A stretch of 64,000 nucleotides of DNA from Branchiostoma floridae (GCF_000003815.2 NC_049991.1:19213307-19277306); one strand, 5' to 3'. Positions 32,301 to 43,045 are shown, counted from the stretch's first letter. Numbers and translations: made by a program. Notes: generated by a model not told the origin, from the sequence alone.

Positions 32301-35300
32301 ACAAACCTCATGATCAGCAGGTCAAGGCTAGAAACCTCACTCAAAATATCCTAAAAGAAATTAACAAACTCCTTACAGATGTGAGACCCCCTACTCTAGT
32401 CATTGTCTTTGACACTCTGTGTGCAGATTTTGCTGTGCAAAGTTGGCCTTCTGTGCCTGATCCCTATGCTATGAACAAACCCAGGGTGACAGGGTTGGAC
32501 AAGTTTTCAAAAATTCATGTGTCCCATTGGACAACTACATTAAGAATTTACCTGCCCGAATCAACTTTTCGCTTGCCCAAAATCAAATTACTTTTTCCTA
32601 TGTAGATTTAACTTCCAGCAATGGAATTCTTTTATCATCGGCTCTATTTTTCTGCGTAAACCAATGCTTGATGTCAATGCTGTGAACAGTTACAAGTATA
32701 TAAAAGTCTCACTCCTGGAAAAATCTTACTTGCCCGATTGGGATAGTGGGGTAGGACATGTGCTTGCCTGATTTCACTTGCCCGAGAAAATCTGGCTAGT
32801 GGACTTGTCCAACCTTGGGTGAGAACCCTGTATGTTTTAATCCACGTTGTTTCTCCTCTATCTTCAGACCACCACCAGTACCACAGGGCCTGTCGGCGCA
32901 GACTTCAAGCCCCTGAACGCCCCCTCTAACATCGGACCCCAGAAGCTTCCCCCGACGACGACGGCCGCGCCCCTCTCCACGAGCGCCCCGCCCAACCCCA
33001 CTCAGACGAGACAGGCGACAGTTTCCGCGGCCCCAAGCATCTCCAAGCCTTCCACGTCCGGAGGGTCCACCGGCGGATCCACCAAACTCATGCACCCTGA
33101 ACCAGAGGATGTGTCACTGGTAAGGAGTCACTTGTACTGAACATGTGTACACCACAGTTTAGCAACCCTGCAGGGCAATGATCACTAATCCACGCAGCCT
33201 CAGAATGTCAAATTTGAGTGTATACAGTAATTTTGCTTTTATGCTATACGTGTCTAGCACCAAACTCATGCATCCTGAACCTGAGGATGTGTCACTGGTG
33301 AGGAGTCACTCATAAGTAGCATGCAGGGTTGGACAAGTTTTCTAAAATTGACTTGTCCTATCGGGCAAGTACTTAAAAAATTAACTTGCCCGAACCAACT
33401 TTTCACTTGCCCGAAATCTAAATGACATTTTTCTATGTACATTCATGGCCTTCAATGGAATTTTTGTTATTGGCTCTATTTTCTGTGTCAATCAATGCTT
33501 GATGTCATGACTTTGAAAAGTAGCAAGTACATCAAAATCTCACTCAATGGAGAAAAGCTAACTTGTCCGATCGGGCAAGTGGGGAAGGACATGCACTTGC
33601 CCGATTGGCATTTTCACTTGCCCGGGACTATAGGGCTAGTGGACTTGTTTATCCCTTGCATGTATACACCAGTGGTTAGCACCCTGAACCAGAGGATGTG
33701 TCACTGGTAAGGAGTCACTCATATATGGCATGTATACACCAGTGGTTAGCAAGCCTCTGGACCAAGAGGTAGTGAGTTCAAATCCCAATAGTGGGATTGT
33801 GTCACATAATTGGCAGGGTGTTCGACCCATAACCCAGAGGTTCTGGTTTTGAATCCTTTCATAAGCCACCGATCTTGTTCCCTTGGGAAAGGCACTTTTC
33901 ACAACTTTCCCCACTTCACTCAGGTGAAAATGAATACCTAGCGTTGGTTAAACTGTTTGGGTTAGATGAGATGTTAAATGGAGGTCCCATGTTTGAGGAG
34001 AGCCAAACTTCAAGCATGTTTAAGAACCCACCACACTTATGGAAAAGATTAGGACTCCTTCCGGTTCAAAACCTACATTCCCATGGCAGTTGCTCCAGAC
34101 CCTTTCGATCTAGTTCTGCCTATCCTGGTTGAGATTAGAGAGTAATCAGCCAACCCAATAACAATAACATATGGCTGGTCAGTCGGTCGCCTGGTTGGTT
34201 GATTGATTGATTGGACTAATGATTGATTGATTGATTGATCAACAGGAGGAGAGAAGAGCCCAGATGCCGAAGTACAACCGACAGATGCCGCCTGTGTCCG
34301 TGCACGCGCCAGCCTCCACATAGGCCCCGCGCACATTCGGACCAATAGTTGATTGATTGATTTGTTGATTGATTGATTAATTGATTGATCAATAGGAGGA
34401 GAGAAGAGCCCAGATGCCGTAGTACAACCGACAGATGCCCCCAGCGTTGTTCTCTTCGAAAAGAGCTAGGGTTGTTCGTTCTAGGGATGAGTATAAGATT
34501 GATTGGGTAATGAATTGATTGGACCAATGGTTGATTGATTGATTTATTGATTGGTCGGTTGATCAATAGGAGGAGAGAAGAGCCCAGATGCCAAAGTACA
34601 ACCGACAGATGCCGCCTGTGTCCGTGCACGCGCCAGCCTCCACATCTGCCCCCGCTCCGATGGGCCAACCGCATGCCGCGCCGCCTGTGTCCGCCCACGC
34701 CATGGGTCCGCCAGGCCACGGCATGGCCCCACCAGGGCACGCGCCGCCTTTCGGAGGTAATATGATGCCGCCAGGCAATATGCCGCCGAACATGCGGCCT
34801 CCGATGCCGCCGCCCATGGGCCATCCAGGTAAGCGTCCGTCGGCTAGCTCTCTCACACACGTTGTTCGCACACACAAAGGTAGGTCTGCAGGTAGGGTTT
34901 CTCACGCCACCTGTATACCGTGTACTCCCTGTAGACTTAAGGGACCACCTGTATACCGTGTACTCCCTGTAGACTTAAGGGATGGCCTGTATACCGTGTA
35001 CTCCTTGTAGACTTAAGGGACCACCTGTATACCGTGTACTCCCTGTAGACTTAAGGCCAGGGCTCGAAGTACTATTTTCTGCATACCTGCACTGGTGCAG
35101 GTGACATTGCAAATTACCTGCACCTGATAAATTTTACCTGCACCACTCTGAAATTAGGAAGTATGGATCATACTAAAATTGTTCAGGAACCATTGCTATT
35201 TTTTTCTTTTGTACTTTAATGGTAGTAACATTCAATGCAGCTAATAACAATCCACATACACTTACATCATATGACATTTATGTTTAAAACCCAGTACATG

Positions 35301-37147
35301 GACCAGTGCAGGTTAGGTGCAGATAGACCAATTTTACCTGCACTTACCTGCATATGCAGGTGGTATTTCGAGCCCTGCTTAAGGGCTGCGTACTGGTAAA
35401 GTTGCCCAGAAATCACCGGTACCGGTCCATAGGCCTGCCCTGCATGGTGCAAACTTGTATGGCTTTAGGGCTTGACTAAACACTTCTTGTTCAGAATCTG
35501 TGTTATATTACACAAGGGTGACATCCTTTGAAAAAATCCAAATGCATTACATGTACAACCAATATCATAACGTATAACCAAATGATAAAAAAAGCCAAAA
35601 GAATCCCACAAGTATGAGTTCTTTTGAAACAGCTTACTGAACATACATGTCACTGTCATTGGACATCTCATGAAAGCAGGCTTTTAGCTAGGATTTTATA
35701 ATAGGGCGTCCAAACTTACCGGTGAGTCGTGGTAAGTGACTATTGTAGGGGGTCTGGGGGCATCCACCTTCCATGGTGCAGAGTTTTTGATGATTTTAAG
35801 TTTAAAAAGTGCATTCTAAGGTATCCCAAGAGGCAAAATACACAATGTACTGTTACAGATATCACAGTAGAAGACTGTGACCACAGATGACCTGGTTGCA
35901 TCCCTGGTCAATCAGAATTTCATGCTTGTCAGAGGATTTTCTCCCCAGTATAGGGTGTCCAGGAGCATCAAATTTCTTGTTATTCTAAGAAAAGGGCGTC
36001 CAGATGACGCGTTGACGCATGCCTGGCTAAAAGCCTGCATGAAAGACTGATTTAAAACAGTTTTTGTTTGTTTGAATCATTTTCAAAGTCTTATCCCAGA
36101 AAAGTTTTAGTGGCACAGTCCCTATTTTTTATACTTTGCCGGCTTGTAGTATTGTAGAGCAGACTTTAATTACTAATAACTGTCCTTAATAAAAGTGGAT
36201 GCTTGGAGATTATGATTTGGCGAAGGTAGGTCAGACGGTAGGATTTCCAGTAGAGTTCTCTCACAACTCACAAAGCAGTACACGTTTGTCAAAACAAATA
36301 GCAGGTACAAAAAGCATGTCACACGGGCAGTAACAAATGCATGTAATGCTAAACACTGGTCACAGTAGATGTGGGCACACGCTACAAATTTATGAAATCA
36401 TTATCTTTTGGCTTGTATTTCATACGTATACATATGTGCAGCCAACACAAGAAAAAGCGTTTTGTGTCTAGTTACCTCACTGACCCAAATAAGTATCTAT
36501 AAAAAGTATGTTTCAGTTCTATCATTCCCAGGGCTGTCGCCAACTATAGATTTTTTTTGTCCCTTTTTTTGGGAGCCCTTGTTGATTTTCCTTGTGAAAC
36601 CTGTAATTTGGCCTTTAAATGAAAACATACCGAAGTTCAGATTTTTGGTGTGAAATTTTTTCCCATCACAACCAGTAAATTTCTATCCCAGGAAGGAGGG
36701 ATTGGTCCTGGAGACAGCCCTATTCACACCTTATGACTATATTACAAAAGGTTGTGTACTTTTCCAAAGTTCCAGTGTTAACCATGTCTAGAGTGATCAT
36801 TGTTAGATTGTATACACATACACTTTCACATTGTTGCTTATTGGGTGGTCTGCAGTCCTCGGCACTGCTTTGAAAGGTAAGAAATGGCCACGCAGTGTGT
36901 CTTTACTTTGTTACGTCACGTTGATCGTTTCCTAACCCCCGTTTCTCTCTCTGTTTCTTTGTGTTCTTCTTCTCTGTGTTCTACAGGAGGGATGGGCGGG
37001 CCTCCACCGCAGGGGATGGGGATGGGGCCAGGGGGGATGCCGTTTGGCGGCCCCCCTAGAGGGCCCCCCAACATGCCCTTCCAGGGGGGTCCAGGCATGC
37101 CGCCGGGAATGAGGCCTCCGATGATGGCGCCGCAGGGGCGGTACTAG
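26389..37147 (+). CDS. ZNF207: ZNF207 / BuGZ, BUB3-interacting zinc-finger protein
   Basis: Nine coding exons: 26389-26429, 28358-28484, 29228-29354, 29922-30095, 31033-31171, 31927-32143, 32868-33119, 34570-34828 and 36987-37147 (stop TAG). The total is 1497 nt, 498 aa, near the vertebrate length. The N-terminus [16 protein letters not shown] is diagnostic. Two zinc fingers use C13/C16/H29/H34 and C37/C40/H53/H58. A conserved block follows ([19 protein letters not shown]), then low-complexity Pro/Gly/Met repeats (about 115-285), and the GLEBS motif ([12 protein letters not shown] from exon 7, [10 protein letters not shown] from exon 8; E360-E361 are the key pair). In vertebrates it binds BUB3 and microtubules, and the disordered tail drives coacervation at spindles. 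The first intron is U12-type. Introns 5, 7 and 8 hold or border partial exon duplications. Confidence 0.95.
26430..26439 (+). promoter_or_regulatory. ZNF207: U12-type 5' splice site of ZNF207 intron 1
   Basis: The intron starts GTATCCTTTT, matching the minor-spliceosome donor consensus (G/A)TATCCTTT at every base. Cutting here is the only choice that joins TG to the next exon's G to give the conserved Trp14. Confidence 0.9.
27126..28281. mobile_element. DNA element with GCTATTGACACACTGAG ends
   Basis: The left end has GGCTATTGACACACTGAGTG and the right end CACTGAGTGTGGCAATAGCC. Each end also has an internal second copy, giving paired subterminal repeats. It fills most of ZNF207 intron 1 and contains no recognisable transposase. 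Confidence 0.55.
27364..27450 (+). mobile_element. tRNA-like SINE head
   Basis: It contains TAGCGTAGTGGGGAGAGCG (A-box region) and AGTTCGAGTCC (B-box-like), followed by a T-rich tail. The stems do not fold as a functional tRNA. Confidence 0.5.
28334..28342 (+). promoter_or_regulatory. ZNF207: U12-type branch point of ZNF207 intron 1
   Basis: TTCCTTGAC is an exact match to the minor-spliceosome branch consensus TTCCTTRAC. Its branch adenosine (28341) lies 17 bases before the exon at 28358, within or close to the usual range. Confidence 0.88.
29648..29874. repeat. 13-bp microsatellite/minisatellite in ZNF207 intron 3
   Basis: The unit GGTACACTGTATC is repeated about 17 times with few variants. 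Because the 13-bp unit has no stop in some frames, long artificial frames appear on both strands. Confidence 0.95.
30095..30250. repeat. TCACTCTCACTTTCAG repeats, ZNF207 intron 4 (first block)
   Basis: Degenerate pyrimidine-rich 16-bp-like units start at the donor of exon 4 and resume at 30595-30775. The two blocks are split by a transposon insertion (30254-30594). Confidence 0.8.
30254..30594. mobile_element. CAGGG...CCCTG element, CTGCACC-word family, copy 1
   Basis: It starts CAGGGCTCGAAATACCACC and ends AGTATTTCGAGCTCTG, flanked by CTCTT on both sides. The interior repeats ACCTGCAC/GTGCAGGT. Copy 2 is at 35058-35377, and a remnant lies near 18300-18540. Confidence 0.78.
31274..31348 (+). 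pseudogene. Duplicated 3' half of ZNF207 exon 5 with donor site
   Basis: The last about 75 bp of exon 5 (encoding [18 protein letters not shown]), plus the donor GTACGTTTC, is repeated about 180 bp downstream in the intron. No matching acceptor precedes it, so it cannot act as an exon unless a cryptic 3' site is used. Confidence 0.88.
31684..31890. mobile_element. MITE, TACTGTAA family
   Basis: The left end GGTACTGTAATTCCTG and right end GTGAATTACAGTATGG are inverted, and the interior contains palindromic GTTCACGG words. A related element lies at 49917-50133. Confidence 0.55.
32490..32817. mobile_element. CAGGG...CCCTG element, TTGCCCG-word family, copy 2
   Basis: The ends CAGGGTTGGACAAG and GTCCAACCTTG are flanked by GGTGA on both sides (32485-32489 and 32818-32822). 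Confidence 0.78.
33258..33299 (+). pseudogene. Duplicated 3' edge of ZNF207 exon 7 (copy 1)
   Basis: About 42 bp encoding [13 protein letters not shown], followed by the donor GTGAGG, is repeated in intron 7. This is the first half of the GLEBS motif. Confidence 0.85.
33324..33657. mobile_element. CAGGG...CCCTG element, TTGCCCG-word family, copy 3
   Basis: It is flanked by GCATG on both sides (33319-33323 and 33658-33662). The right terminus reads CCCTT rather than CCCTG. It separates the two duplicated exon-7 edges. Confidence 0.78.
33680..33709 (+). pseudogene. Duplicated 3' edge of ZNF207 exon 7 (copy 2)
   Basis: CACCCTGAACCAGAGGATG, the VSL codons and the donor GTAAGGAGTCACTCAT recur here. 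The downstream intron sequence is shared with copy 1, so the duplicated unit spans the exon-intron border. Confidence 0.85.
33716..34150 (+). mobile_element. SINE-like repeat, diverged
   Basis: Blocks such as CCCTTGGGAAAGGCAC and GTTAAATGGAGGTCCC match the full SINE at 44932-45416. Two tRNA-head-like segments precede the body. Confidence 0.6.
34246..34323 (+). pseudogene. Duplicated 5' edge of ZNF207 exon 8, copy 1, ending in a stop
   Basis: After a CAACAG acceptor the frame matches exon 8 for 25 codons ([19 protein letters not shown]...), then reads ACA-TAG. Joined to exon 7 (phase 0) it stays in frame and stops, giving a protein that keeps the zinc fingers and GLEBS motif but loses the C-terminal tail. 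Confidence 0.88.
34396..34422 (+). pseudogene. Duplicated 5' edge of ZNF207 exon 8, copy 2, early stop
   Basis: The same acceptor context (GATCAATAG) and first eight codons EERRAQMP as exon 8 are followed by TAG in place of the Lys codon. Homology with exon 8 continues about 20 bp past the stop. Confidence 0.86.
34902..35056. repeat. 43-bp minisatellite in ZNF207 intron 8
   Basis: Four units contain CTGTATACCGTGTACTCC and TGTAGACTTAAGGGA. The last unit is interrupted by a CAGGG...CCCTG element at 35058. Confidence 0.88.
35058..35377. mobile_element. CAGGG...CCCTG element, CTGCACC-word family, copy 2
   Basis: It starts CAGGGCTCGAAGTACT and ends GGTATTTCGAGCCCTG. The flanks CTTAAGGC (35050-35057) and CTTAAGGG (35378-35385) give a 7-of-8 duplication. 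Confidence 0.78.
35677..36037. mobile_element. hAT-like CAGGCTTTTAGC element, intact copy 2
   Basis: It is flanked by a perfect 8-bp duplication, CATGAAAG (35669-35676 and 36038-36045). It is collinear with 23512-23856. Confidence 0.88.
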
Positions 37148-37239
37148 CGGTGGTGGCGGCACTGCGGCGCTTCCGTGCACAGTTAAGTGCCTGTCCTGCT
37201 ATCCCGTGGATGGACAGTACAGCAGAATCACAGCGCAAG

Positions 37240-37460
37240 GGGCAAAGCTAAAAACCTCGCTCAGAAACTTCCTGTAAAAGAAACGAAAAAGCTCCTTATA
37301 GATTGTAAGAAACCCTTCCATGCAAACAGTATGCGATACAAAATCACAGTGGAAGGGGCAAAGCTTAAAAACCTTGTTCAGAAACATCACTTAAAGGAAA
37401 CAAAAAAGCGTCTTAGAAATTGCAAGAAACCCTTCCATGCAAACAGTATGCGATACAAAC
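37240..37460 (+). repeat. 117-bp tandem duplication in the ZNF207 3' UTR
   Basis: GCAAACAGTATGCGATACAAA recurs with a spacing of 117 bp, and the words GGCAAAGCT...AAAACCT and CTTAAAGGAAACAAAAAAG or variants repeat likewise. The repeat starts about 90 bp after the stop and is open in one frame across both units because 117 is a multiple of 3. Confidence 0.78.
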
Positions 37461-37630
37461 GAACTTTTAGGAAAATGAAGTCATTTTTAAGACAGCCCGT
37501 TTTCATTACTTCGTGAATTCAGCTTTTCTGGTTATTTTTCTTTGTCTCTTTACTGATTTTCTGCTGTGTAGGCCTGTCATGTACAGTACCTGCTTCTGGG
37601 ATCTGACTCCAAATAAGGCTATAATTACCT

Positions 37631-37636
37631 AATAAA
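37631..37636 (+). terminator. ZNF207: Candidate polyadenylation signal of ZNF207
   Basis: AATAAA on the coding strand, 484 bases after the stop codon, is the first canonical signal seen. The true site could be further downstream. Confidence 0.45.
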
Positions 37637-37649
37637 GTAATGGTTACCT

Positions 37650-40140
37650 TAGATACTACAATGGATGCTGTTGTTCCACACTGTTGTCCTTACTTACATG
37701 TAGGTCCACAGAAGATTGACGTACCTGAACTAATCTAAGGTTTGTAGATACTACGTGTTGCTACCTTGTGCATTTCTGATGTTTCAACAGCCTAAGTTCT
37801 GAGTAGCCAAAATACTTTAATTCTTCACTCTCTGAGAATTAAAGCACTTGTGTTCAATGATCAGAAATGGCTAGGGCTGTCATAAGTTCTAACCAGAACT
37901 GTTAAGGTCAAATTTGGTATTTTTCTTCTTGTTTAAACTTGTTCCCAAGAGAGAAGTGAAACAGCACTTCAGAACATCCCAAAAGTGCGTCTAGAGCACT
38001 GAATGCTTTTTTTCTTCCTTTGGAGTATTTTGGAAACGTATCCTGCTTGCTGAAGTTGAAGAAATCCGTATATCCCACTAGCACAGCCACACACGTAACG
38101 ATGGTAAAGAACTTAAGAAGTAACAAGTCTGAGTAAACCTGCTCATGGTTTCAAGTGCACATGGTGCATTGTGGTGCATTGTGGGTCATGTGTCAAAGGT
38201 CAAGGCCCCTGCAACATGTCATGTAGGACATGTATCAAGCACAGTCTATTTACAAGTTAGGTTTCTTGACCATTGACAAATCACCTGAAATGTATTGTAT
38301 GGCGCATGCACTGTTCATATGACAGCCCTGGCCATATCAAACTATGTAGAGTACATGTAGGTTTTGCTTTGCAGGCAGGCAAGGAGAAACAAAGGTGGGA
38401 AACAAAGAGCAGTACAATAAACACTTGTTTCCACTATGGTGTTGCTTGTTTCTTGGTCATGCTAGGTTGATTTTTTATGGGTTCTCAGATTTTGTATGCT
38501 GCTATGCAAGAAATGAGCTAAGGATGTTAACAAGAAGTGGCTCCAATCTCATGTAACCAAAAGATTGATTGGTGTTGGATTGAAACCTATTCAAGACAGA
38601 CACATCAAAATCACCAAGGATTTACAGTAATGTAACGATTGTGGTTAACTTCTATTTTGGCTGTGGGCTCATTTTTTTTTTTTAAATCTAGTGGAGTTAG
38701 CATCAAGAGCAATGAAATGAGAGAACCATAGAATCAAGACTAGCATGACCATGATGATAAGATTTATTACGGTAGCTCATTTGACGGAAGGTCTGTTGAA
38801 GTTTTGCTTGCAAATCTAAACTACTGATTACAACTCCATCTTTAGATGGATTTGTTTTATTAAGAAAGGTCTCTCCATTTGTCTGTACAGATAAAAACAT
38901 GATTGAATACAAAGGAAGCAAAAACTCAATAGACTAATAACTGCAGTTACTGTTACGATTTGTCTATCATGAAGTTTTAACTTGGTAAGTACCCGCCACA
39001 ATTCGTAGTTTTGTTTATTCGTGTTGTGACAGTTTGACCTGTTGTAGGGAAATGATTTTGATGGGAAAACGGGACGTTTCGAGATGATCCCATCCCGGTA
39101 AGTCCATGCAGGTTGGTGATACGATGACATTTTTGAAAGATTCACATATCAGTGTCGACCCCCAGTAGACGATGTATGATTATGTAGACACTTATGACTT
39201 GCCAAAAAGTCTTCACTATTTTGCACATTTCTAAGGGACCATTCCATGTAGAAAGTTGGATTCAAAGCACTTCTTTTTGATTGTTAAAAAGATACGAAGA
39301 AAAACTGTAAAAAGAAGTTTCAAAGAAAATGGTTTTAAAAAGACACACCCCACCCTGGAAATTTCTAAATGGAATGGCCCCTTGCTAAGTCAAATACATG
39401 GAAAAGTATATTTTGGCTACCCTTATAACCTGAAAACAAGTCTAGCATGAACATAGTTTCATTGTAACTGAAAACAAAATTGTCAGAACTATAGTTGTAG
39501 GGAAAAGGTTAACCCCCTAATTAAGAAAGTTCCAAGCATGATGTGATCATTTTGTCATTACTTTTACCTGTAACACTTATAATAAGTTCATGAAGTTGTA
39601 GGATTGAATTGTGCAGAATGTACGGTAGGAGGTTGACATTATTCGATGCATTGTTCTTTCGTTTCACTTTTCAGCCAATCCTTTGTCTCGTCTTGTCTTG
39701 TATTGTACTTAATAAAAATCTGACACAAGGAAACAGTGCTGGAAGATGCATTTCTTCTTGAATGTGAGGTTGGTGTGAAAAACTTGTCTCGAGTTGGTTG
39801 TGCATTCAATTTGTTTTATTGGGGGTTTCTGCTATCTAGATGTGTATCAGAACTTACATTAAATTTAGAGCAGTGAATAAAGTAGTCACCTCCAAATTTA
39901 ACAATATGACATTGTCATGGAAGGGTGATATTGAAATAAGAACATAGTTACTAACTTAAAGATACTTTATTTCCTAATACAGGGCTTGAAGCAGAGTGGT
40001 TTCATGCACTATTGTGATAACATGTTGCTCTGTCTTCAAAGAAATTCCTGGCTGCGTTTTTCAGAAATTCTTACTGTATTTACCCCATCATCATTACAAA
40101 ACAAAAATAAACTGATCTTCAAGCCCTGTAGCGGAAAAAA
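37650..40140. other. Gene-free stretch downstream of ZNF207
   Basis: No framed exons, tRNA genes or clear transposon ends were recognised. Part may be a longer ZNF207 3' UTR. Short AT-rich open frames here have no family resemblance I can name. Confidence 0.45.
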
Positions 40141-40154
40141 AATCACCCTCACAA

Positions 40155-43045
40155 CAAGGCAAGTGGTTCTTTCCTTGCTACGTTGCTGTTTCTGAAGGGT
40201 GGAATTTTCACAGCGCTCTCTGTGCTGTTGGACCTCAGAGTCCCCAACCCTTGGGGTTCGGCGAAAATCTTCCACAGACTATATATAGTGTATAACTAGA
40301 TATATGCGGTGTGGGTTGAGAAAAATGCCTATTGCTTAGAAATGAGGGTTATATTGCCCCCCCAGCTACAAGGCAAGTCCCCCCCCCCCCTTGATTGCAC
40401 AAATATATCAGAACCATTGAAGAGTTCTGCTCAAGGAACATCTGTGTTTAACTCAAGGTAGGGAATCAAAGGTAGGAGAATGCTTCAGTATCTTGGGTTT
40501 TGAAAAAGAAGATGCGAGTTCCTTTCCCACTGAATACCTGGAAGTTTCACAACGTTCTAGAAATGCAAACAACAGACTGCACAATACAATAAGAAAGCAA
40601 TGTAGACAATGTATACTTCGATTCACCGCAAGCACACTCTTATATTTTGAAAATACACGGTGACAGCAATTTCTTTTTAAGTCCGAAGAGGCAAAGAATG
40701 TTAAGGAGTCGCAAGTACAACTTTTAAAGAGAAAAGTCCATTCTCCCACCTCTTCCTAGTTGGAGAACTAAGTCCTAAAATAGTTTGGTTTTCTTTCCCC
40801 TCCTCACAGCTCTGCTGCTGCAGAACGTTACCATGGTTATGGTTACTAGGGTAGGGTTGACACCCTAGCAACAAGGCAAGTGGTTCTTTCCTTGCTACGT
40901 TGCTGTTTCTGAAGGGTGGAATTTTCACAGCACTCTCTGTGCTGTTGGACCTCAGCGTCCCCAACCCTTGGGGTTCGGCGAAAATCTTCCACTGTGTTGT
41001 AGTGACTGTGTAACTAGATTAATGCAGTGTGGGTTGAGAAAAATGCCTGTTGATTAGAAACGAGGGGTATATTGACCCCCCAAGCTACAAGGCAAGTCCC
41101 CCCCCCCTTCATTGCACAAATATATCAGAACCGCAAGTCAGAGTTCTGCTCAAGGAACATCTGTGTTTAACTCAAGGTAGGGAAACAAAGGTAGGAGAAT
41201 GCTTCAATATCTTTAATTTAGAAAAAAAAAGATGTGAGTTCTTTTCCCACTGAATACCTGGAAGTTTCACAACGTTCTAGAAATACAAACAACAGACTGC
41301 ACAATACAATAAGAAAGTAATGTAGACTATGAATACTTCGATTTACCTCAAGCACACTCTTATATTAAATTTTGAAAATACACAGTGACAACAATTGTTT
41401 TTACGTCCGAAAACTTAAGGCAAAAAATGTTGAGGAGTTGCAAATACAACTTTTGAATAGAAAACTCCTTTCCTCCACCCCTTGTAGGAGAACTTAGTTT
41501 TAAATAGTTTGGTTTTCTTTCCCCCTCCTCACAGCTCTGCTGCTGCAGAACGTTACCATGGTTACGGTTACTAGGGTAGGGTTGACACCCTAGCAACAAG
41601 GCAAGTGGTTCTTTCCTTGCTACGTTGCTGTTTCTGAAGGGTGGAATTTTCACAGCGCTCTCTGTGCTGTTGGACCTCAGCGTCCCCAACCCTTGGGGTT
41701 CGGCGAAAATCTTCCACTGTTTGTAATGAATGCCGCACATGTGATTTTCCAAGTATAAGATACTCGAAGACAAACTGTAAAAGCCAAGGGAAACGTTCAA
41801 CCTTTGTGGAAAGTGCTGTGGGAAGAACTACATTCAATTTGTTTAAGTTGGGCAAAACCCTTTTGGATGTTTGGATAGTAGAATTTTCTTTTACCAGTTT
41901 GTATTACCCGCTGGATACTTCTTCGATAACATTGTAAATACAAGAAATTGTGGGAAGTTTCTGTGTTGTGAGAATGGGAGGGAATGTTTTATTTTTCAAG
42001 GTCTCTGCGTGGGACAGAGAAGTTGTGGTCGTGTCTGTTAAAGTATAAGGTAGGAAAATAAAGGTAGGAAAAATGTTCAAAGATCTCACCTTTACGAGAA
42101 ATATTTCCGGTGTCATACACTGCACATATTGCTCAAAATGTTATAGACTCTTCATAGTAAAACTGCTGTTACAGTAGTGGTGGCAAATATATCATAGTAA
42201 AGATGGGACACACTTCTGCCAAATGTTAGTGCTGCATTCTCGCCAAAATACATACTTTCAAGTTAGTCATGACTGTTTTCTGTGCAACAGTCTTTTCTAG
42301 CAGTATGAAGATGGACAGAATTGTTTTGAAGGCATACAAGTTCAAAGTTACTTAATTCCAATAAAGAATACCAAGTGCAGTGAGCAATAGCATTCAAATG
42401 CAATGCTTGCTGTGAAAAAATTGAACAACTTAAAAAGAATCAGACGCAGGGCTCTAGCCAGCGTCCGTTTTTCCGTCAATTGACGGAAATGTGCTGCGTC
42501 TGACGGAAAAAATTTAAAACCAATCCGTCAACCTTGACGGACAAAAATCCTTGGTGGATGCTACAGGCGGCTTGGGGACGCCGTTCACAGCCGTAAAAGC
42601 CACATACTGTTTGTTTTGCTATTGTTATGATTGTTGACAATGTGTGTCGGCGCCCTTTCGCGTACGATAATCTCATTAAAACCCGTTTTGCAAGGTCTCA
42701 GTTCAGTCCTTCTAATTAATTTTCGCGGTTTTCGCGACGATTGTAATTGGCTGACGGAAAAAAATTTCGAGCTGGCTAAAGCCCTGATCAGACGTAAACA
42801 TCATAATTGTAGGTCAAGGTGCTAAATAGTTTGGTCTTTGTCTCCCCCCTCCACACAGCTCTGCTTCTGCGGAACGTTACCATGGTTACGGTTACTAGGG
42901 TAGGGTTGATGCCCTAGCAACAAGGCAAGTGTCTCTTTCCTTGCTACGTTGCTGTTTCTGAAGGGTGGAATTTTCACAGCGCTCTCTGTGCTGTTGGACC
43001 TCAGCGTCCCCAACCCTTGGGGTTCGGCGAAAATCTTCCACTGTT
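40155..43045 (-). repeat. Four copies of a conserved 125-bp core, three within ~720-bp tandem units
   Basis: The core (words GTGGAATTTTCACAGCGCTC and GGACCTCAGCGTCCCCAACC) occurs at about 40155-40275, 40870-40993, 41595-41720 and 42918-43043. The first three lie at roughly 720-bp spacing with shared flanks (AAGGAACATCTGTGTTTAAC and others). The fourth is further off and separated by a GACGGA-word element. The core is open on the minus strand (SNSTESAVKIPPFRNSNVA) in all copies, but no splice framing supports a gene. Confidence 0.75.
42447..42786. mobile_element. CAGGG...CCCTG element, GACGGA-word family, copy 2
   Basis: It is flanked by a perfect 8-bp duplication ATCAGACG (42439-42446 and 42787-42794), which points to a hAT-type transposase. 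Confidence 0.85.

Noticed and set aside
32174-32605. 143-codon plus-strand open frame in ZNF207 intron 6
   Set aside because: Its second part runs into a CAGGG...CCCTG element, and no splice-framed connection or domain was found. Only a short word shared with the 3' UTR is notable.
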